Assembly: GCF_023701745.1 (NCBI RefSeq)
Contig: NZ_JAJOZB010000001.1
Coordinates: forward strand, 6,991,001-7,055,000
Length of the DNA: 64,000 bases
Direction: 5' to 3'
Origin: Streptomyces sp. RKAG293
GTDB taxonomy: Bacteria; Actinomycetota; Actinomycetes; Streptomycetales; Streptomycetaceae
In this document: positions 1 to 8,292 of the stretch, piece after piece
Layout: each line of letters begins with the position of its first letter
Numbering within the stretch: the first letter of the stretch is position 1
Program-made: the position numbers and the translations under genes
Notes under the pieces: model-generated
Told to the model about the DNA's origin: nothing
The model's input: only the letters and a program-made list of their open reading frames with translations
Database searches by the model: none

Positions 1-15
1 TACCGGAGGCGCGAC

Positions 16-267
16 GTGGACTCCCTGCAGCAGATGCCGAATATCGGAGCGGTCCTTGCCGACCGCTTGCGCCGCGGCGGCGTCGAGGACGCCGGCGAAC
101 TGCGCCGGCTCGGCGCCGGCCGTGCCTTCGAGAAGATCCGCGAGGACCTTCCCGAGGACACCTGCACGCACACCCTGCTCGCCCTCGAAGGCGCGATCCG
201 CGGCACCCGCTGGACCGCCATCCCGCAGACCGAACGCGACACCCTCGTCAACCGGGTCCTGGGCTGA
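16..267 (+). CDS. Small TfoX C-terminal-like helix-hairpin-helix protein
   Basis: This 83-residue protein starts at GTG, with GGAGG at 5-9 as its ribosome binding site. The whole chain resembles the TfoX C-terminal domain: an N-terminal MPNIGAVLADRLRRGGV segment of the 'lpniGp..a..L...GI' helix-hairpin-helix type, and then the ALEGAIRG region. In larger TfoX-family proteins this domain follows an N-terminal TfoX domain. Here it stands alone, which is common in actinobacteria. Its role is unknown; DNA or protein contact is inferred only from the fold. The sequence upstream is cut by the window edge, so operon context cannot be judged. Confidence 0.75.
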   Translation: MDSLQQMPNIGAVLADRLRRGGVEDAGELRRLGAGRAFEKIREDLPEDTCTHTLLALEGAIRGTRWTAIPQTERDTLVNRVLG

Positions 268-297
268 CCCGGGGACGCACCCGACCGGCCCGATCCC

Positions 298-417
298 GCG
301 CCGACCGACCCTGCGCCGACCGACCCCGCGCCGACCGACCCTGCGCCGACCGATCCCGCGCCGACCGACCCCGCGCCGGCCGGCCCGGCACACACCGCAC
401 CCGCGCCGACCGGACCC
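298..417. repeat. 15-bp tandem repeat, 8 units
   Basis: Eight contiguous 15-bp units follow the consensus GCGCCGACCGACCCY. Units 1-5 (298-372) are nearly identical, units 6 and 7 (373-402) are degenerate, and unit 8 (403-417) is close to consensus again. Because 15 is a multiple of three, the array is open in several frames and generates spurious Arg/Pro-rich reading frames. It lies between the TfoX-like gene and the amino-acid ABC operon. Nothing coding is supported in 268-569. Confidence 0.9.
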
Positions 418-437
418 GCGCCGCTCAGCGGCGCGGG
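415..437. terminator. Perfect 10-bp stem-loop directly after the tandem repeat
   Basis: CCCGCGCCGC at 415-424 pairs perfectly with GCGGCGCGGG at 428-437 around a TCA loop. There is no U-tract, as is usual for streptomycete terminators. It probably ends transcription from the upstream gene, but it lies about 150 bp past that stop codon, so this is inference. Confidence 0.5.
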
Positions 438-531
438 CCGTCGGCGACCGCGCGCGCCGCAAATCGGGTTATTGGCGGCGGTCTGCGTGTCGGCGCGATA
501 TGCGGATTTGAAGGGATAGGTTGCCCATTCG

Positions 532-560
532 TTGACTGTCCGACGGGGTGAGAGTGAGCT
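532..560 (+). promoter_or_regulatory. Possible promoter of the amino-acid ABC operon
   Basis: TTGACT at 532-537 is a good -35 match. The hexamer 17 bases further on (TGAGCT, 555-560) is only a poor -10. The ATG of the ATPase gene follows at 570, so any transcript from here would have a very short leader. This is a weak call. Confidence 0.25.
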
Positions 561-569
561 GGGCTGCGC

Positions 570-1307
570 ATGGATCCACTGATCGTGCTGAGCGGTGTCA
601 ACAAGCACTTCGGACAGTTGCATGTGCTGCGGGACATCGACCTGACCATCGGCCGCGGCGAGGTCGTGGTCGTCATCGGTCCTTCGGGTTCCGGCAAGTC
701 CACGCTGTGCCGGGCGATCAACCGACTGGAGCCGGTCGAGTCGGGCACCATCACCATCGACGGGCAGCCGCTGCCCTCCGAGGGCAAGGAACTGGCGAAG
801 CTGCGCGCGGACGTCGGCATGGTGTTCCAGTCCTTCAACCTCTTCGCGCACAAGACGGTGCTGCAGAACGTGGCGCTGGCGCCGGTCAAGGTGCGCGGCC
901 ACAGCCGCGCCGAGGCCGACCGACGGGCCAGGGAACTGCTCGACCGGGTGGGCCTGCTGGCGCACGCCGACAAGTACCCCGCCCAGATGTCCGGCGGCCA
1001 GCAGCAGCGGGTGGCGATCGCCCGCGCGCTGGCGATGGACCCCAAGGCGCTGCTCTTCGACGAGCCGACCTCCGCGCTCGACCCGGAGATGATCAACGAG
1101 GTGCTGGAGGTCATGCAGCAGCTCGCCCGGGACGGCATGACGATGGTCGTCGTCACCCATGAGATGGGCTTCGCCCGCTCCGCCGCCAACCGGGTCGTGT
1201 TCATGGCCGACGGCCTGATCGTCGAGGACCGGGTCCCGGAGGAGTTCTTCACCGCGCCGCGCAGTGAGCGCGCCAAGGACTTCCTGTCCAAGATCCTCCA
1301 CCACTGA
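570..1307 (+). CDS. gluA: Polar amino-acid (glutamate-type) ABC transporter ATP-binding protein
   Basis: This is the ATPase subunit of a polar amino-acid importer and acts at the cytoplasmic face of the membrane. The 245 residues carry a Walker A motif GPSGSGKST (37-45), a Q-loop in VFQSFNLF, the signature SGGQQQ (141-146), Walker B LLFDEP (161-166) and the switch histidine in VTHE (about 197). Length and motifs are typical of GlnQ/GluA. It is the first gene of a four-gene operon (ATPase, lipoprotein, two permeases) in the same order as the actinobacterial gluABCD system. Glutamate as substrate is inferred from that order and not proven. The symbol is therefore provisional. Confidence 0.93.
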   Translation: MDPLIVLSGVNKHFGQLHVLRDIDLTIGRGEVVVVIGPSGSGKSTLCRAINRLEPVESGTITIDGQPLPSEGKELAKLRADVGMVFQSFNLFAHKTVLQNVALAPVKVRGHSRAEADRRARELLDRVGLLAHADKYPAQMSGGQQQRVAIARALAMDPKALLFDEPTSALDPEMINEVLEVMQQLARDGMTMVVVTHEMGFARSAANRVVFMADGLIVEDRVPEEFFTAPRSERAKDFLSKILHH

Positions 1308-1322
1308 CGACCCGGGACCGCC

Positions 1323-2222
1323 ATGCGACGCAAGAACAGGCACATCGCGCTGCTCGCCGTGGCCGCGGCCCTGCTGGCGGGCTGCGGCAAGCAGGGCAGT
1401 CCGCCCACGAAGGGCCCCAGCTCCGACGATCTGCCCACCTACAAGGTGGACACGAACTTCTCCCTCCCCGACTCGAAGACCTGGAGCTCCGCCCACCGGC
1501 GCGGCAAGATCGTCGTCGGGGTCAAGGACGACCAGCCGTACCTCGGCCAGCGCGACCCGGCCAACGGCACCTACGCCGGCTTCGACGTCGAGATCGCCCG
1601 GATGCTCGCCGCGTCGCTCGGCTTCGGCCTCGACCGGATCCAGTACAAGTCGGTGGCCTCCGCCAACCGCGAGACCGCGCTCAGCAACGGCCAGATCGAC
1701 TACTACGTCGGCACGTACACGATCAACGACAAGCGCAAGCAGCAGGTCGGCTTCGCCGGCCCGTACTACGTCGCGGGCCAGGGCCTGCTGGTGCGCAAGG
1801 ACGAGAACGACATCAAGGGCCCGCAGGACCTGAAGGGCAAGAAGGTCTGCTCGGCCGCCGGTTCCACCCCGATCCAGCGCATCGAGTCGGACTACCCCGA
1901 CGCCATCCCCGTCACCTACGACACCTACTCCGTCTGCGTGGACAACCTGCTGACCTTCCAGGTCGACGCCGTCACCACCGACGACTCGATCCTGCTCGGC
2001 TACGCGGCCAAGGCGCCCGACGAGATGAAGCTCGTCGGCAAGGCGTTCTCCAAGGAGCCCTACGGGGTCGGGGTGGCCAGGAGCGACAACGCTCTGCGGC
2101 TCGCGCTCGACGACGCGATCGTGGCCCACGAGAAGAACGGCGACTGGAAGAAGGCGTACGACGCGACCCTCGGCCTGTCCGGGGTCCCGGCGCCCACCCC
2201 GCCCGCCGTCGACCGGTACTGA
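1323..2222 (+). CDS. gluB: Amino-acid ABC transporter substrate-binding lipoprotein
   Basis: This solute-binding protein of the importer is anchored outside the membrane through lipidated Cys21. The N-terminus is a short signal peptide (basic residues RRK, then a hydrophobic stretch) ending in the lipobox L-A-G-C. The mature 279 residues are a bacterial extracellular solute-binding protein family 3 domain, with segments such as GIVVGVKDDQPYLG-like near residue 60 and an Asp-rich hinge. It starts 15 bp after the ATPase gene and ends 14 bp before the first permease, so all are probably on one mRNA. Substrate specificity cannot be read from the sequence. Confidence 0.92.
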   Translation: MRRKNRHIALLAVAAALLAGCGKQGSPPTKGPSSDDLPTYKVDTNFSLPDSKTWSSAHRRGKIVVGVKDDQPYLGQRDPANGTYAGFDVEIARMLAASLGFGLDRIQYKSVASANRETALSNGQIDYYVGTYTINDKRKQQVGFAGPYYVAGQGLLVRKDENDIKGPQDLKGKKVCSAAGSTPIQRIESDYPDAIPVTYDTYSVCVDNLLTFQVDAVTTDDSILLGYAAKAPDEMKLVGKAFSKEPYGVGVARSDNALRLALDDAIVAHEKNGDWKKAYDATLGLSGVPAPTPPAVDRY

Positions 2223-2236
2223 GAGGGCCGCCGCAC

Positions 2237-2881
2237 ATGAACGTACTGCTCGACAACTTCTCCCTCTACGGCAAGGGTTTCCTCGGCACCCTCGAACTGA
2301 CCCTCTACGCGGGCGTGCTGGCGCTGGTCGGCGGCGTGGTCATCGCCGGCTTCCGGGTCTCGCCGGTCAAGGCGCTGCGCGTCTTCGGCACCACCTGGGT
2401 CACCGTGCTGCGCAACACCCCGCTGACCCTGCTCTTCTTCGCGGTCGTGCTGGGACTGCCGCGGTTCGGGGTGCGGCTGCCGTTCATGACCTTCGCGGTC
2501 CTCGCGCTGGCCTGCTACACCTCGGCGTTCATCTGCGAGGCGGTCAGGTCGGGCATCAACACCGTGCCGCTGGGCCAGGGCGAGGCCGCCCGCAGCCTCG
2601 GGATGACGTTCGGCCAGACCCTGAACCTGGTGGTGCTGCCGCAGGCGGGCCGCGCGGTCATCTCCCCGATCGGCTCGACACTCATCGCGCTCGCCAAGAA
2701 CTCCGCGATCGCCGGCTCCTTCTCGGTCACCGAACTGCTCGGCACCTACAAGCCGCTGAACGAGCTGGGCTACAGCATCGTCTGGTCCTTCATCTGGATC
2801 GCGGTCGGCTACCTGATCATCACGCTGTCGATCAGCGTGCTCTTCAACGTGCTGGAGAAGAAGATGGGGGTCGCCCGATGA
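2237..2881 (+). CDS. gluC: Amino-acid ABC transporter permease (first)
   Basis: This is a membrane-spanning subunit of the polar amino-acid importer, with 214 residues and about five hydrophobic segments. The EAA loop that docks onto the ATPase is visible as GEAARSLGMT around residues 115-124, followed by VVLPQA. The HisM/GlnP-type fold is clear. Its ATG lies 14 bp after the lipoprotein stop, and its TGA overlaps the ATG of the next permease by 4 bp, which indicates translational coupling. It should form a heterodimer with the second permease. Confidence 0.92.
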   Translation: MNVLLDNFSLYGKGFLGTLELTLYAGVLALVGGVVIAGFRVSPVKALRVFGTTWVTVLRNTPLTLLFFAVVLGLPRFGVRLPFMTFAVLALACYTSAFICEAVRSGINTVPLGQGEAARSLGMTFGQTLNLVVLPQAGRAVISPIGSTLIALAKNSAIAGSFSVTELLGTYKPLNELGYSIVWSFIWIAVGYLIITLSISVLFNVLEKKMGVAR

Positions 2882-3714
2882 GTAGCGCGCTCTACGACAT
2901 TCCTGGTCCGAAGGCGCTGGCGCGCCACCGGCTCTACGCGTGGATCACCACCGCCCTGCTGGCCGCGCTGGTCGGCTGGATCATCTACATGCTGATCCAC
3001 ACCGGCCAGTTCGAGTCGACCAAGTGGGTGCCGTTCGAGTACGAGGGCATCCAGCGGCTGCTGCTGACCGGGCTCGCCAACACCCTCAAGGCGTTCATCT
3101 GGGCGGCCGTTCTCTCACTCGCCTTCGGCGCGCTCTTCGCCGCCGGCCGGCTCTCCGAGCACCGGGTGATCCGCTGGGTGAGCACCCTGGTGGTGGAGTT
3201 CTTCCGGGCGATGCCGCTGCTGGTGATGATCTTCTTCATCTTCATCGCGCTCAAGGTCGAGCCGATGTTGGCGCTGATCACCGGTCTGACGCTCTACAAC
3301 GGCTCGGTGCTCGCGGAGGTCTTCCGTACCGGTGTGAACTCGGTGTCGCGCGGGCAGGGCGAGGCCGCCTACGCGCTCGGCATGCGCAAGACGCAGGTGA
3401 TGACGTACATCCTGGTGCCGCAGGCGGCCCGCGCGATGCTGCCCGCGATCATCAGCCAGCTGGTGGTGGCGCTGAAGGACACCTCGCTCGGCTACCTCAT
3501 CACCTATGAGGAGTTCCTCTACAACGGCAAGCTCATCGCCACCAACCTCGACTACGACCTGCCGTTCATCCCGGTCGTGATGGTGATCGCACCGATCTAC
3601 ATCGGGATGTGCATGCTGCTGTCGTGGTTCGCGAACTGGCTGGGGCGCCGCGAACGGCACAACCCCAAGACGAAGGGCACACCGGTCGCGACGACGCCAC
3701 CTCAGCAGATCTGA
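2878..3714 (+). CDS. gluD: Amino-acid ABC transporter permease (second)
   Basis: This is the second transmembrane subunit of the importer, 278 residues. It has an N-terminal cytoplasmic segment and one extra hydrophobic helix (about 20-42) before the conserved permease core. The EAA loop reads GEAAYALGMRKTQ (about 161-173) and is followed by LVPQAARAM. It overlaps the first permease by 4 bp (ATGA). The C-terminal tail is polar and poorly conserved. It ends 14 bp before the convergent S15-like hydrolase stop, with no obvious terminator between them. Confidence 0.92.
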   Translation: MSSALYDIPGPKALARHRLYAWITTALLAALVGWIIYMLIHTGQFESTKWVPFEYEGIQRLLLTGLANTLKAFIWAAVLSLAFGALFAAGRLSEHRVIRWVSTLVVEFFRAMPLLVMIFFIFIALKVEPMLALITGLTLYNGSVLAEVFRTGVNSVSRGQGEAAYALGMRKTQVMTYILVPQAARAMLPAIISQLVVALKDTSLGYLITYEEFLYNGKLIATNLDYDLPFIPVVMVIAPIYIGMCMLLSWFANWLGRRERHNPKTKGTPVATTPPQQI

Positions 3715-3728
3715 CGCTCTGCCGCGCG

Positions 3729-5366
3729 TTACTGGTCGTGCAGCGGGACCGACAGCCAGGACGGGTCGGACGCCGGCGACGAGACGGTGACCGTGGAGAA
3801 GAGCGGGTTCTGCGCGATGTAGAGCGGGTCGACGGTGTCGACGACCAGCGCCAGCCGGTGGCCGGCCGGGACGTCGTAGGCGGTGGAGAGCAGGTCGATG
3901 TCGGTGGTGAAGGCCTTGCCGGGGGTGCGCCCGACCCAGGTGTAGGGCGCGTGCGTGACCAGCTTGCCGATGCCCAGGGAGTCGACGTCGTAGAGGTACG
4001 CGATGACGGTTCCGTTCGCGGCCGACGGGGTCAGCGTGGTGTGCAGCGTCGAGGTGCCGCGGACGTGCTGGGCCGTGCCGTACGCGGCGGACTGCCAGAC
4101 GGTGGCGAAGGCGCGCGGCAGCAGCGGGATCGACGCGACGGGCGGGGCCTGGGCGAACTGGTCGAGCAGGCTGGACAGGAAGATGATCCCGCCGTCGGCG
4201 CCCGAGTCGACATTGGTGCCGATGGTGGTGCGCCAGCCGGAACCGGCGTCGCCGCCGAGCTCGCCGGTGCGCAGCCCCTTGGCGCCGAGCTTGAGGGTGG
4301 TGGTCCGCGACGGGACCGCGGACCAGCTGTCGTAGCTCTCGTAGGCGCCGGTGGAACGGGACTTGAGCTGGACCGGCTGCTCGTGGTCGATGCCGTTGTC
4401 CACGCCCTTGAGGTAGTGGTCGAGCCACCGCCTGGAGCTGGCCCAGGTGTCGTTGGGCAGGCCGAGCAGGCCGGTCGCCTCGGCGGTGGCGTGGTCGCCG
4501 GGCCGGAACTCGAGGCGCTTGGGGCCGGTCAGCTTCTCGTAGAACTTCGCGTACTGGTTGGGCGGGAAGAGGCTGTCGCCCCAGGCATTGGCGAGCATGA
4601 CCGCCGTGCCGTTGGCGTTCAGCTGGTCCAGGTAGGTGACGGGGGAGCGGAGCTTGCCCCAGGCGATCATCTCGTCCTCGGCGGCGAGGTTCGCGGTGAG
4701 GAAGTTGCCCAGGATCTTCTGGAGTTCGGGGCTCGGCCGGCCGGTGAGGTAGCCCGCGCCGCCGAGCAGGGCGGCGGCCTGCAGATGCGGGGTACGGCCC
4801 TGGTAGATCGAGTCGATCAGATCGGCCCAGCCGCTGAGCGCGACGACGGCCTTGATGCGCGGGTCGTGCGCGGCGCCGAGCAGACCGATGCCGGCGCCGT
4901 ACGAGACGCCCGCCATCCCGATGTGGTCCGGATCGGCCGGGGTGTTGGCGAGCGTCCAGTCGATGACCTTGGACACGTCGGCGACATCGGGCGGTCCCGC
5001 GGTCTCGATCTGCCCGCCGGAGAGCCAGAAGCCGCGCGAGGTGTAGCTGACGACGACGTACCCGGAGTCGGCGAGCTGCTTGGCCTGGGCGATGTACTCC
5101 AGGTCGTTGATGGCCCAGCTGCTCGGGAGCACGACGACGGGGTAGCGCTGTGAACCGTCGTAGCCGCCGGGGGTGAAGACGTTGCCCTTGAGCGTGATGC
5201 CGCCGGAGCCCGGGATGTCGACGAACCGGAAGGTCGACGCGGCCGCGGCCTGCGCGGCGGCGGTGACCACGGTGGGTGCGGGCGCGGCCTGTGCCAGCGG
5301 GGCCAGACCGAATGCCGTGGAGGCGAGCAGCGCCGCGCCGACGACACCTGCTGTGGTTGCTCTCAT
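3729..5366 (-). CDS. Secreted S15-family (X-Pro dipeptidyl-peptidase-like) alpha/beta hydrolase
   Basis: This is a predicted exported serine hydrolase of 545 residues, related to CocE and X-Pro dipeptidyl peptidases. A signal peptide covers about residues 1-27 and ends APLAQA. The nucleophile elbow GVSYG has Ser155. A GDSLFPPNQ segment (near 260) and a GDHATAE segment (near 295) probably supply the acid and the histidine. The C-terminal part, containing GHRLALVVDTVDP, fits the jelly-roll domain of this family. The ATG at 5366 is chosen because a clean signal peptide begins there; the reading frame continues open upstream without homology. The true substrate (peptide or ester) is not clear. 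It diverges from the GDSL lipase gene. Confidence 0.88.
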   Translation of the reverse strand: MRATTAGVVGAALLASTAFGLAPLAQAAPAPTVVTAAAQAAAASTFRFVDIPGSGGITLKGNVFTPGGYDGSQRYPVVVLPSSWAINDLEYIAQAKQLADSGYVVVSYTSRGFWLSGGQIETAGPPDVADVSKVIDWTLANTPADPDHIGMAGVSYGAGIGLLGAAHDPRIKAVVALSGWADLIDSIYQGRTPHLQAAALLGGAGYLTGRPSPELQKILGNFLTANLAAEDEMIAWGKLRSPVTYLDQLNANGTAVMLANAWGDSLFPPNQYAKFYEKLTGPKRLEFRPGDHATAEATGLLGLPNDTWASSRRWLDHYLKGVDNGIDHEQPVQLKSRSTGAYESYDSWSAVPSRTTTLKLGAKGLRTGELGGDAGSGWRTTIGTNVDSGADGGIIFLSSLLDQFAQAPPVASIPLLPRAFATVWQSAAYGTAQHVRGTSTLHTTLTPSAANGTVIAYLYDVDSLGIGKLVTHAPYTWVGRTPGKAFTTDIDLLSTAYDVPAGHRLALVVDTVDPLYIAQNPLFSTVTVSSPASDPSWLSVPLHDQ

Positions 5367-5404
5367 GACTGCTCCTGTCTGGCCGGATGCAAAGTGACTG
5401 GAGA

Positions 5405-5458
5405 GTAACCTCGCGGCCTTACCGCCGGTAATAGGCGTGCATGTTACGCACGGGTAAC
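5405..5458. promoter_or_regulatory. Cluster of GTAAC/TTACC inverted repeats between divergent secreted hydrolase genes
   Basis: Three related elements lie in the 280-bp divergent region: GTAAC at 5405-5409, the perfect inverted repeat TTACC-GCC-GGTAA at 5419-5431, and GTTAC-N6-GTAAC at 5443-5458. The last has the spacing of streptomycete GlnR boxes (GTnAC-N6-GAAAC) and also resembles MtrA sites. No other feature is evident in 5459-5646. The regulator assignment is inference. Confidence 0.45.
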
Positions 5459-5646
5459 GATCTGAGGGCGGTTGGCCGCCCGTGAAACGCCGGAGGGGCA
5501 CCCGGGGCAGGTGGCGGCAGGTGACGGCCCGTCGGGGCGGGTCGATCGAACGCGGGTACGTCGGACGATCTTTCGTCGAGGTCATTGACACCCGGCGCGG
5601 TTCGCGCGGAATCTGATGCTCGTCACCGTCGACACTGGGGGTACCG

Positions 5647-6546
5647 ATGGCCCGCACCACCGTCCTGGCAGCAGCCGCACTCGGCGGGGCCCTGGCCCTC
5701 ACCGCGGGCATCGCCGTCCCGGCCTCGGCCCATTCGGGCCGGCCGGGCCACTCCGGTCACGGACACGGCGTCAGCTACGCGGCGCTCGGCGACTCGTACA
5801 CGTCAGGGCCCGGCATCCCCGACCAGGTGGACGCCAACTGCGCGCGGTCCAGCCACAACTACCCGTCGCTGGTCGCCGCGGACCAGCGCTTCGCGGCCGT
5901 CAAGGACGTCAGCTGCGGCGGCGCCACCACCGCCGAGATGTGGAAGCCGCAGGGCACCAACGGACCGCAGCTCGACGCCCTGAACCGCGGCACCGACCTC
6001 GTCACGCTGCAGATCGGCGGCAACGACGTCGGCTTCAGCTCGATCATCGGCACCTGCGCCGTGCTCAGCGCCACCGACCCGACCGGCAACCCCTGCCAGA
6101 AGCACTACACCGCCACCGGCAGCGACCAGCTCGCCCTCAACATCCAGCAGACGGCGCCGAAGGTCGCGGCTGTGCTGCGCGCCATCCACGCCCGCGCCCC
6201 GCACGCCCGGGTCGTCGTCGTCGGCTACCCGGACCTGCTGCCGGACAACGGCGTCGGATGCCGTCCCGCCGTCCCCTTCGCGGACAAGGACTTCGGGTAC
6301 CTCAAGGACACCGAGAAGCGGCTCAACACGATGCTGCGCCGGCAGGCCGGGGCCGCGCACGCCGAGTACGTCGACACCTACCGGCCGACCGTCGGCCACG
6401 ACATGTGCACGGCGCCCGCCAACCGCTGGATCGAGCCGCTGGTACCGGCCTCCCCGGCCGCGCCCGCGCACCCCAACGCCAAGGGCGAGAAGGCCATGGC
6501 CGTCGCCGTGCTCGACCGGATCGACCCGCGCTGCCGTCACCACTGA
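5647..6546 (+). CDS. Secreted GDSL/SGNH-family lipase/esterase
   Basis: This is an exported serine esterase of the SGNH hydrolase type, 299 residues. The signal peptide ends at PASA (about residue 28), followed by a His/Gly-rich linker. Block I is GDSYTSG with nucleophile Ser50. Block III is GGNDVGF. The catalytic Asp/His pair is expected in the C-terminal APAHPNAKGE segment (His275). Six cysteines are consistent with the disulfide-stabilised streptomycete lipase family. Chain length and block order match secreted streptomycete phospholipases and lipases. It is preceded by 'GGGGTACCG' close to the ATG. Which ester it hydrolyses is not determined. Confidence 0.93.
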   Translation: MARTTVLAAAALGGALALTAGIAVPASAHSGRPGHSGHGHGVSYAALGDSYTSGPGIPDQVDANCARSSHNYPSLVAADQRFAAVKDVSCGGATTAEMWKPQGTNGPQLDALNRGTDLVTLQIGGNDVGFSSIIGTCAVLSATDPTGNPCQKHYTATGSDQLALNIQQTAPKVAAVLRAIHARAPHARVVVVGYPDLLPDNGVGCRPAVPFADKDFGYLKDTEKRLNTMLRRQAGAAHAEYVDTYRPTVGHDMCTAPANRWIEPLVPASPAAPAHPNAKGEKAMAVAVLDRIDPRCRHH

Positions 6547-6566
6547 CCGGGCGGCGACCGGCACCG

Positions 6567-6680
6567 ACCTGGCCTGATCTGGCCTGTCCTGCCATGGCCT
6601 GACCTGCTCTGACCTGCTCTGGCTCGCGCCGCCGGTCTGCTTCGCCGATCATGGGCGGAAGCGGGCGGAAGCGGGCGGGC
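6567..6680. repeat. Two short decameric repeat tracts in the lipase-ZIP intergenic region
   Basis: Tract one (about 6567-6622) consists of variants of the decamer GACCTGCTCT, with two exact copies at 6601-6620 and looser copies such as GATCTGGCCT before them. Tract two (about 6653-6680) has GCGGGCGGAA repeated about 2.5 times. They fill most of the 159-bp gap between genes. A role in termination is possible but not shown. Confidence 0.6.
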
Positions 6681-6705
6681 CGGCGGCGGAGGCGGGTGAA
6701 CGCGG

Positions 6706-7470
6706 ATGGCGGTGCTGATAGCCCTCGGCGCGTTCGTGATGACCCTGATCGGCGGGCTGGTCGCCCAGCACATCGGTGACCGCCGCCATCTGGTGCTGGG
6801 ACTCGCCGCCGGGCTGATGCTCGGCGTGGTGGGCTTCGACCTGCTGCCCGAGGCGCTGGACCTGCAGTCCGACGACGTCTTCGGCGTCCCCGCCGCGCTG
6901 CTGATGTTCGTGGCGGGCTTCCTCACCCTGCACATCGTCGAGCGGTCGGTGGCGATCCACCGCGCGCACGAGGGCGAGTACGCCGCGCACACCCACGCCC
7001 ACGGCCCGGCGTTCACCGACCCCGGTGAACCCGTCAAGGGCATCGGGCTCACCGCCGCCTCGGCGCTCGTCGGCCACAGCGTCATGGACGGCTTCGCGAT
7101 CGGCGCCGCGTTCCAGGCCGGCAGCACGGTCGGCCTGGTGGTCGCCATCGCCGTGGTCGCGCACGACTTCGCCGACGGCTTCAACACGTACACGATCACC
7201 CGGATGTACGGGAACGGCCAGCGGCGCGCGCTCGTGCTGCTCGGCTGCGACGCCGTCGCCCCGGTGATCGGCGCCGCGATCACCCTCGCCTTCACCATCC
7301 CGGCGGGCGCGCTCGGCCTCTACCTCGGGTTCTTCGCCGGGTTCCTGCTCTACCTGGCGACGTCCGACATCCTCCCCGAGGCGCACAGCCCGCACCCGTC
7401 CCGCTCGACGCTGCTGTGCACGGTCGCGGGATGCGCCGTCATGTGGCTGGTGATCGGTCTGGCCGACTGA
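6706..7470 (+). CDS. ZIP-family divalent metal transporter
   Basis: This polytopic inner-membrane protein has 254 residues and about eight hydrophobic helices, and belongs to the ZIP (Zrt/Irt-like) family that moves zinc or related metals into the cytoplasm. The metal-binding helices are visible as GHSVMDGFAIGAAF (residues about 124-137) and VVAHDFADGFNTYT (about 150-163), where His, Asp and Asn are ligand candidates. A His-rich cytoplasmic loop (HRAHEGEYAAHTHAHG) lies between helices three and four. Its 3' end overlaps the convergent downstream gene by 32 bp. The transported metal is not defined. Confidence 0.85.
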   Translation: MAVLIALGAFVMTLIGGLVAQHIGDRRHLVLGLAAGLMLGVVGFDLLPEALDLQSDDVFGVPAALLMFVAGFLTLHIVERSVAIHRAHEGEYAAHTHAHGPAFTDPGEPVKGIGLTAASALVGHSVMDGFAIGAAFQAGSTVGLVVAIAVVAHDFADGFNTYTITRMYGNGQRRALVLLGCDAVAPVIGAAITLAFTIPAGALGLYLGFFAGFLLYLATSDILPEAHSPHPSRSTLLCTVAGCAVMWLVIGLAD

Positions 7471-8194
7471 CCGGAACCGTCTGCGCGGCCCGGGTCACAT
7501 CGGCGACGAGCTCGACGACGTCGGGACCGTAGGCCTGCGAGTTGACGACCTTGAGCAGCAGGCAGAACGTGGCGTCGATGCCGTGCTTGCGCGACAAACG
7601 CACATGGTGCCGGGCCAGGTACCGCACGGCCGCCTGGTTGGCGACACCGCGCTGGCCGGAGGAGAGGAAGACCGGGCGGTCGTTGCCGGCGTCCCGTACG
7701 GCGGCCAGCCGGGCCAGCAGGACGTACTCGACCGCTCCCTTGTCCATCCGGTAGGTCTCGCCGTCGATGGTGAACGCCCCCTGGTCGGGCCCGGGGGAGG
7801 CGTCGGTGTTGATCTCGATGCCCGGCAGCATCGACCGCAGGTGCGCCCCCAACCGGTGGTTGGCGACCGGGCCGCCCACGCAGAACTCGGTGCGGGCCCC
7901 GAAGCCCTGCCAGGCCGTGTCGTGCGGCAGGATCTCGGCGTGCGCCCCGCAGTCCTTGATCAGCGCGGCCAGTTCCAGCAGCGCGAACGCGTCATGGCGG
8001 GCGACGCTCCACACCCGGGCCCCGGGGTCGCGCGGCACCACCAGAAGGCATTCGGAGCCGTTGGGCAGCCCGAAGAATCGCTGCTTGCGGTGCAGTTTCC
8101 GTCGCCACACATAAGTGCGGACAAACCAGCCCAGCGCTGCACTGATGGCGCTGGCCGCCAGGCCCAGCACGAGGTTGCGGACGTCATCGCTCAT
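7439..8194 (-). CDS. Unknown membrane-anchored protein
   Basis: I do not recognise this 251-residue protein. One hydrophobic segment near residues 8-24 is followed by a basic WRRKLHRKQR stretch, so it is probably anchored in the membrane with the bulk in the cytoplasm. The soluble part contains ECLLVVPRDPGARVWSVARHD and a later GPVANHRLGAHL segment that looks like a Rossmann-like alpha/beta domain. No catalytic signature is evident. Its stop codon lies inside the 3' end of the ZIP gene (32-bp antisense overlap). Coding is supported by codon bias, an intact frame and the ATG at 8194. Function is unknown. Confidence 0.75.
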   Translation of the reverse strand: MSDDVRNLVLGLAASAISAALGWFVRTYVWRRKLHRKQRFFGLPNGSECLLVVPRDPGARVWSVARHDAFALLELAALIKDCGAHAEILPHDTAWQGFGARTEFCVGGPVANHRLGAHLRSMLPGIEINTDASPGPDQGAFTIDGETYRMDKGAVEYVLLARLAAVRDAGNDRPVFLSSGQRGVANQAAVRYLARHHVRLSRKHGIDATFCLLLKVVNSQAYGPDVVELVADVTRAAQTVPVSRPDRSPAT

Positions 8195-8292
8195 GGCCGG
8201 GCATCGTAGCGGTGTTCGACCGAACGCGCTCCTGACGGGATCGCCGTACCCAAGTTAGGCTGCGCGGACCCCTGTTGACTGGAGGAAACCGT

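Noticed and set aside
56-511. Arg/Pro-rich open frame through the 15-bp repeat
   Set aside because: The repeat length keeps all frames open. It has no binding site, no homology and biased composition that follows the repeat.
425-1438. Minus-strand frame opposite the ABC ATPase
   Set aside because: It is a shadow frame of high-GC coding DNA. The plus strand carries all ABC motifs.
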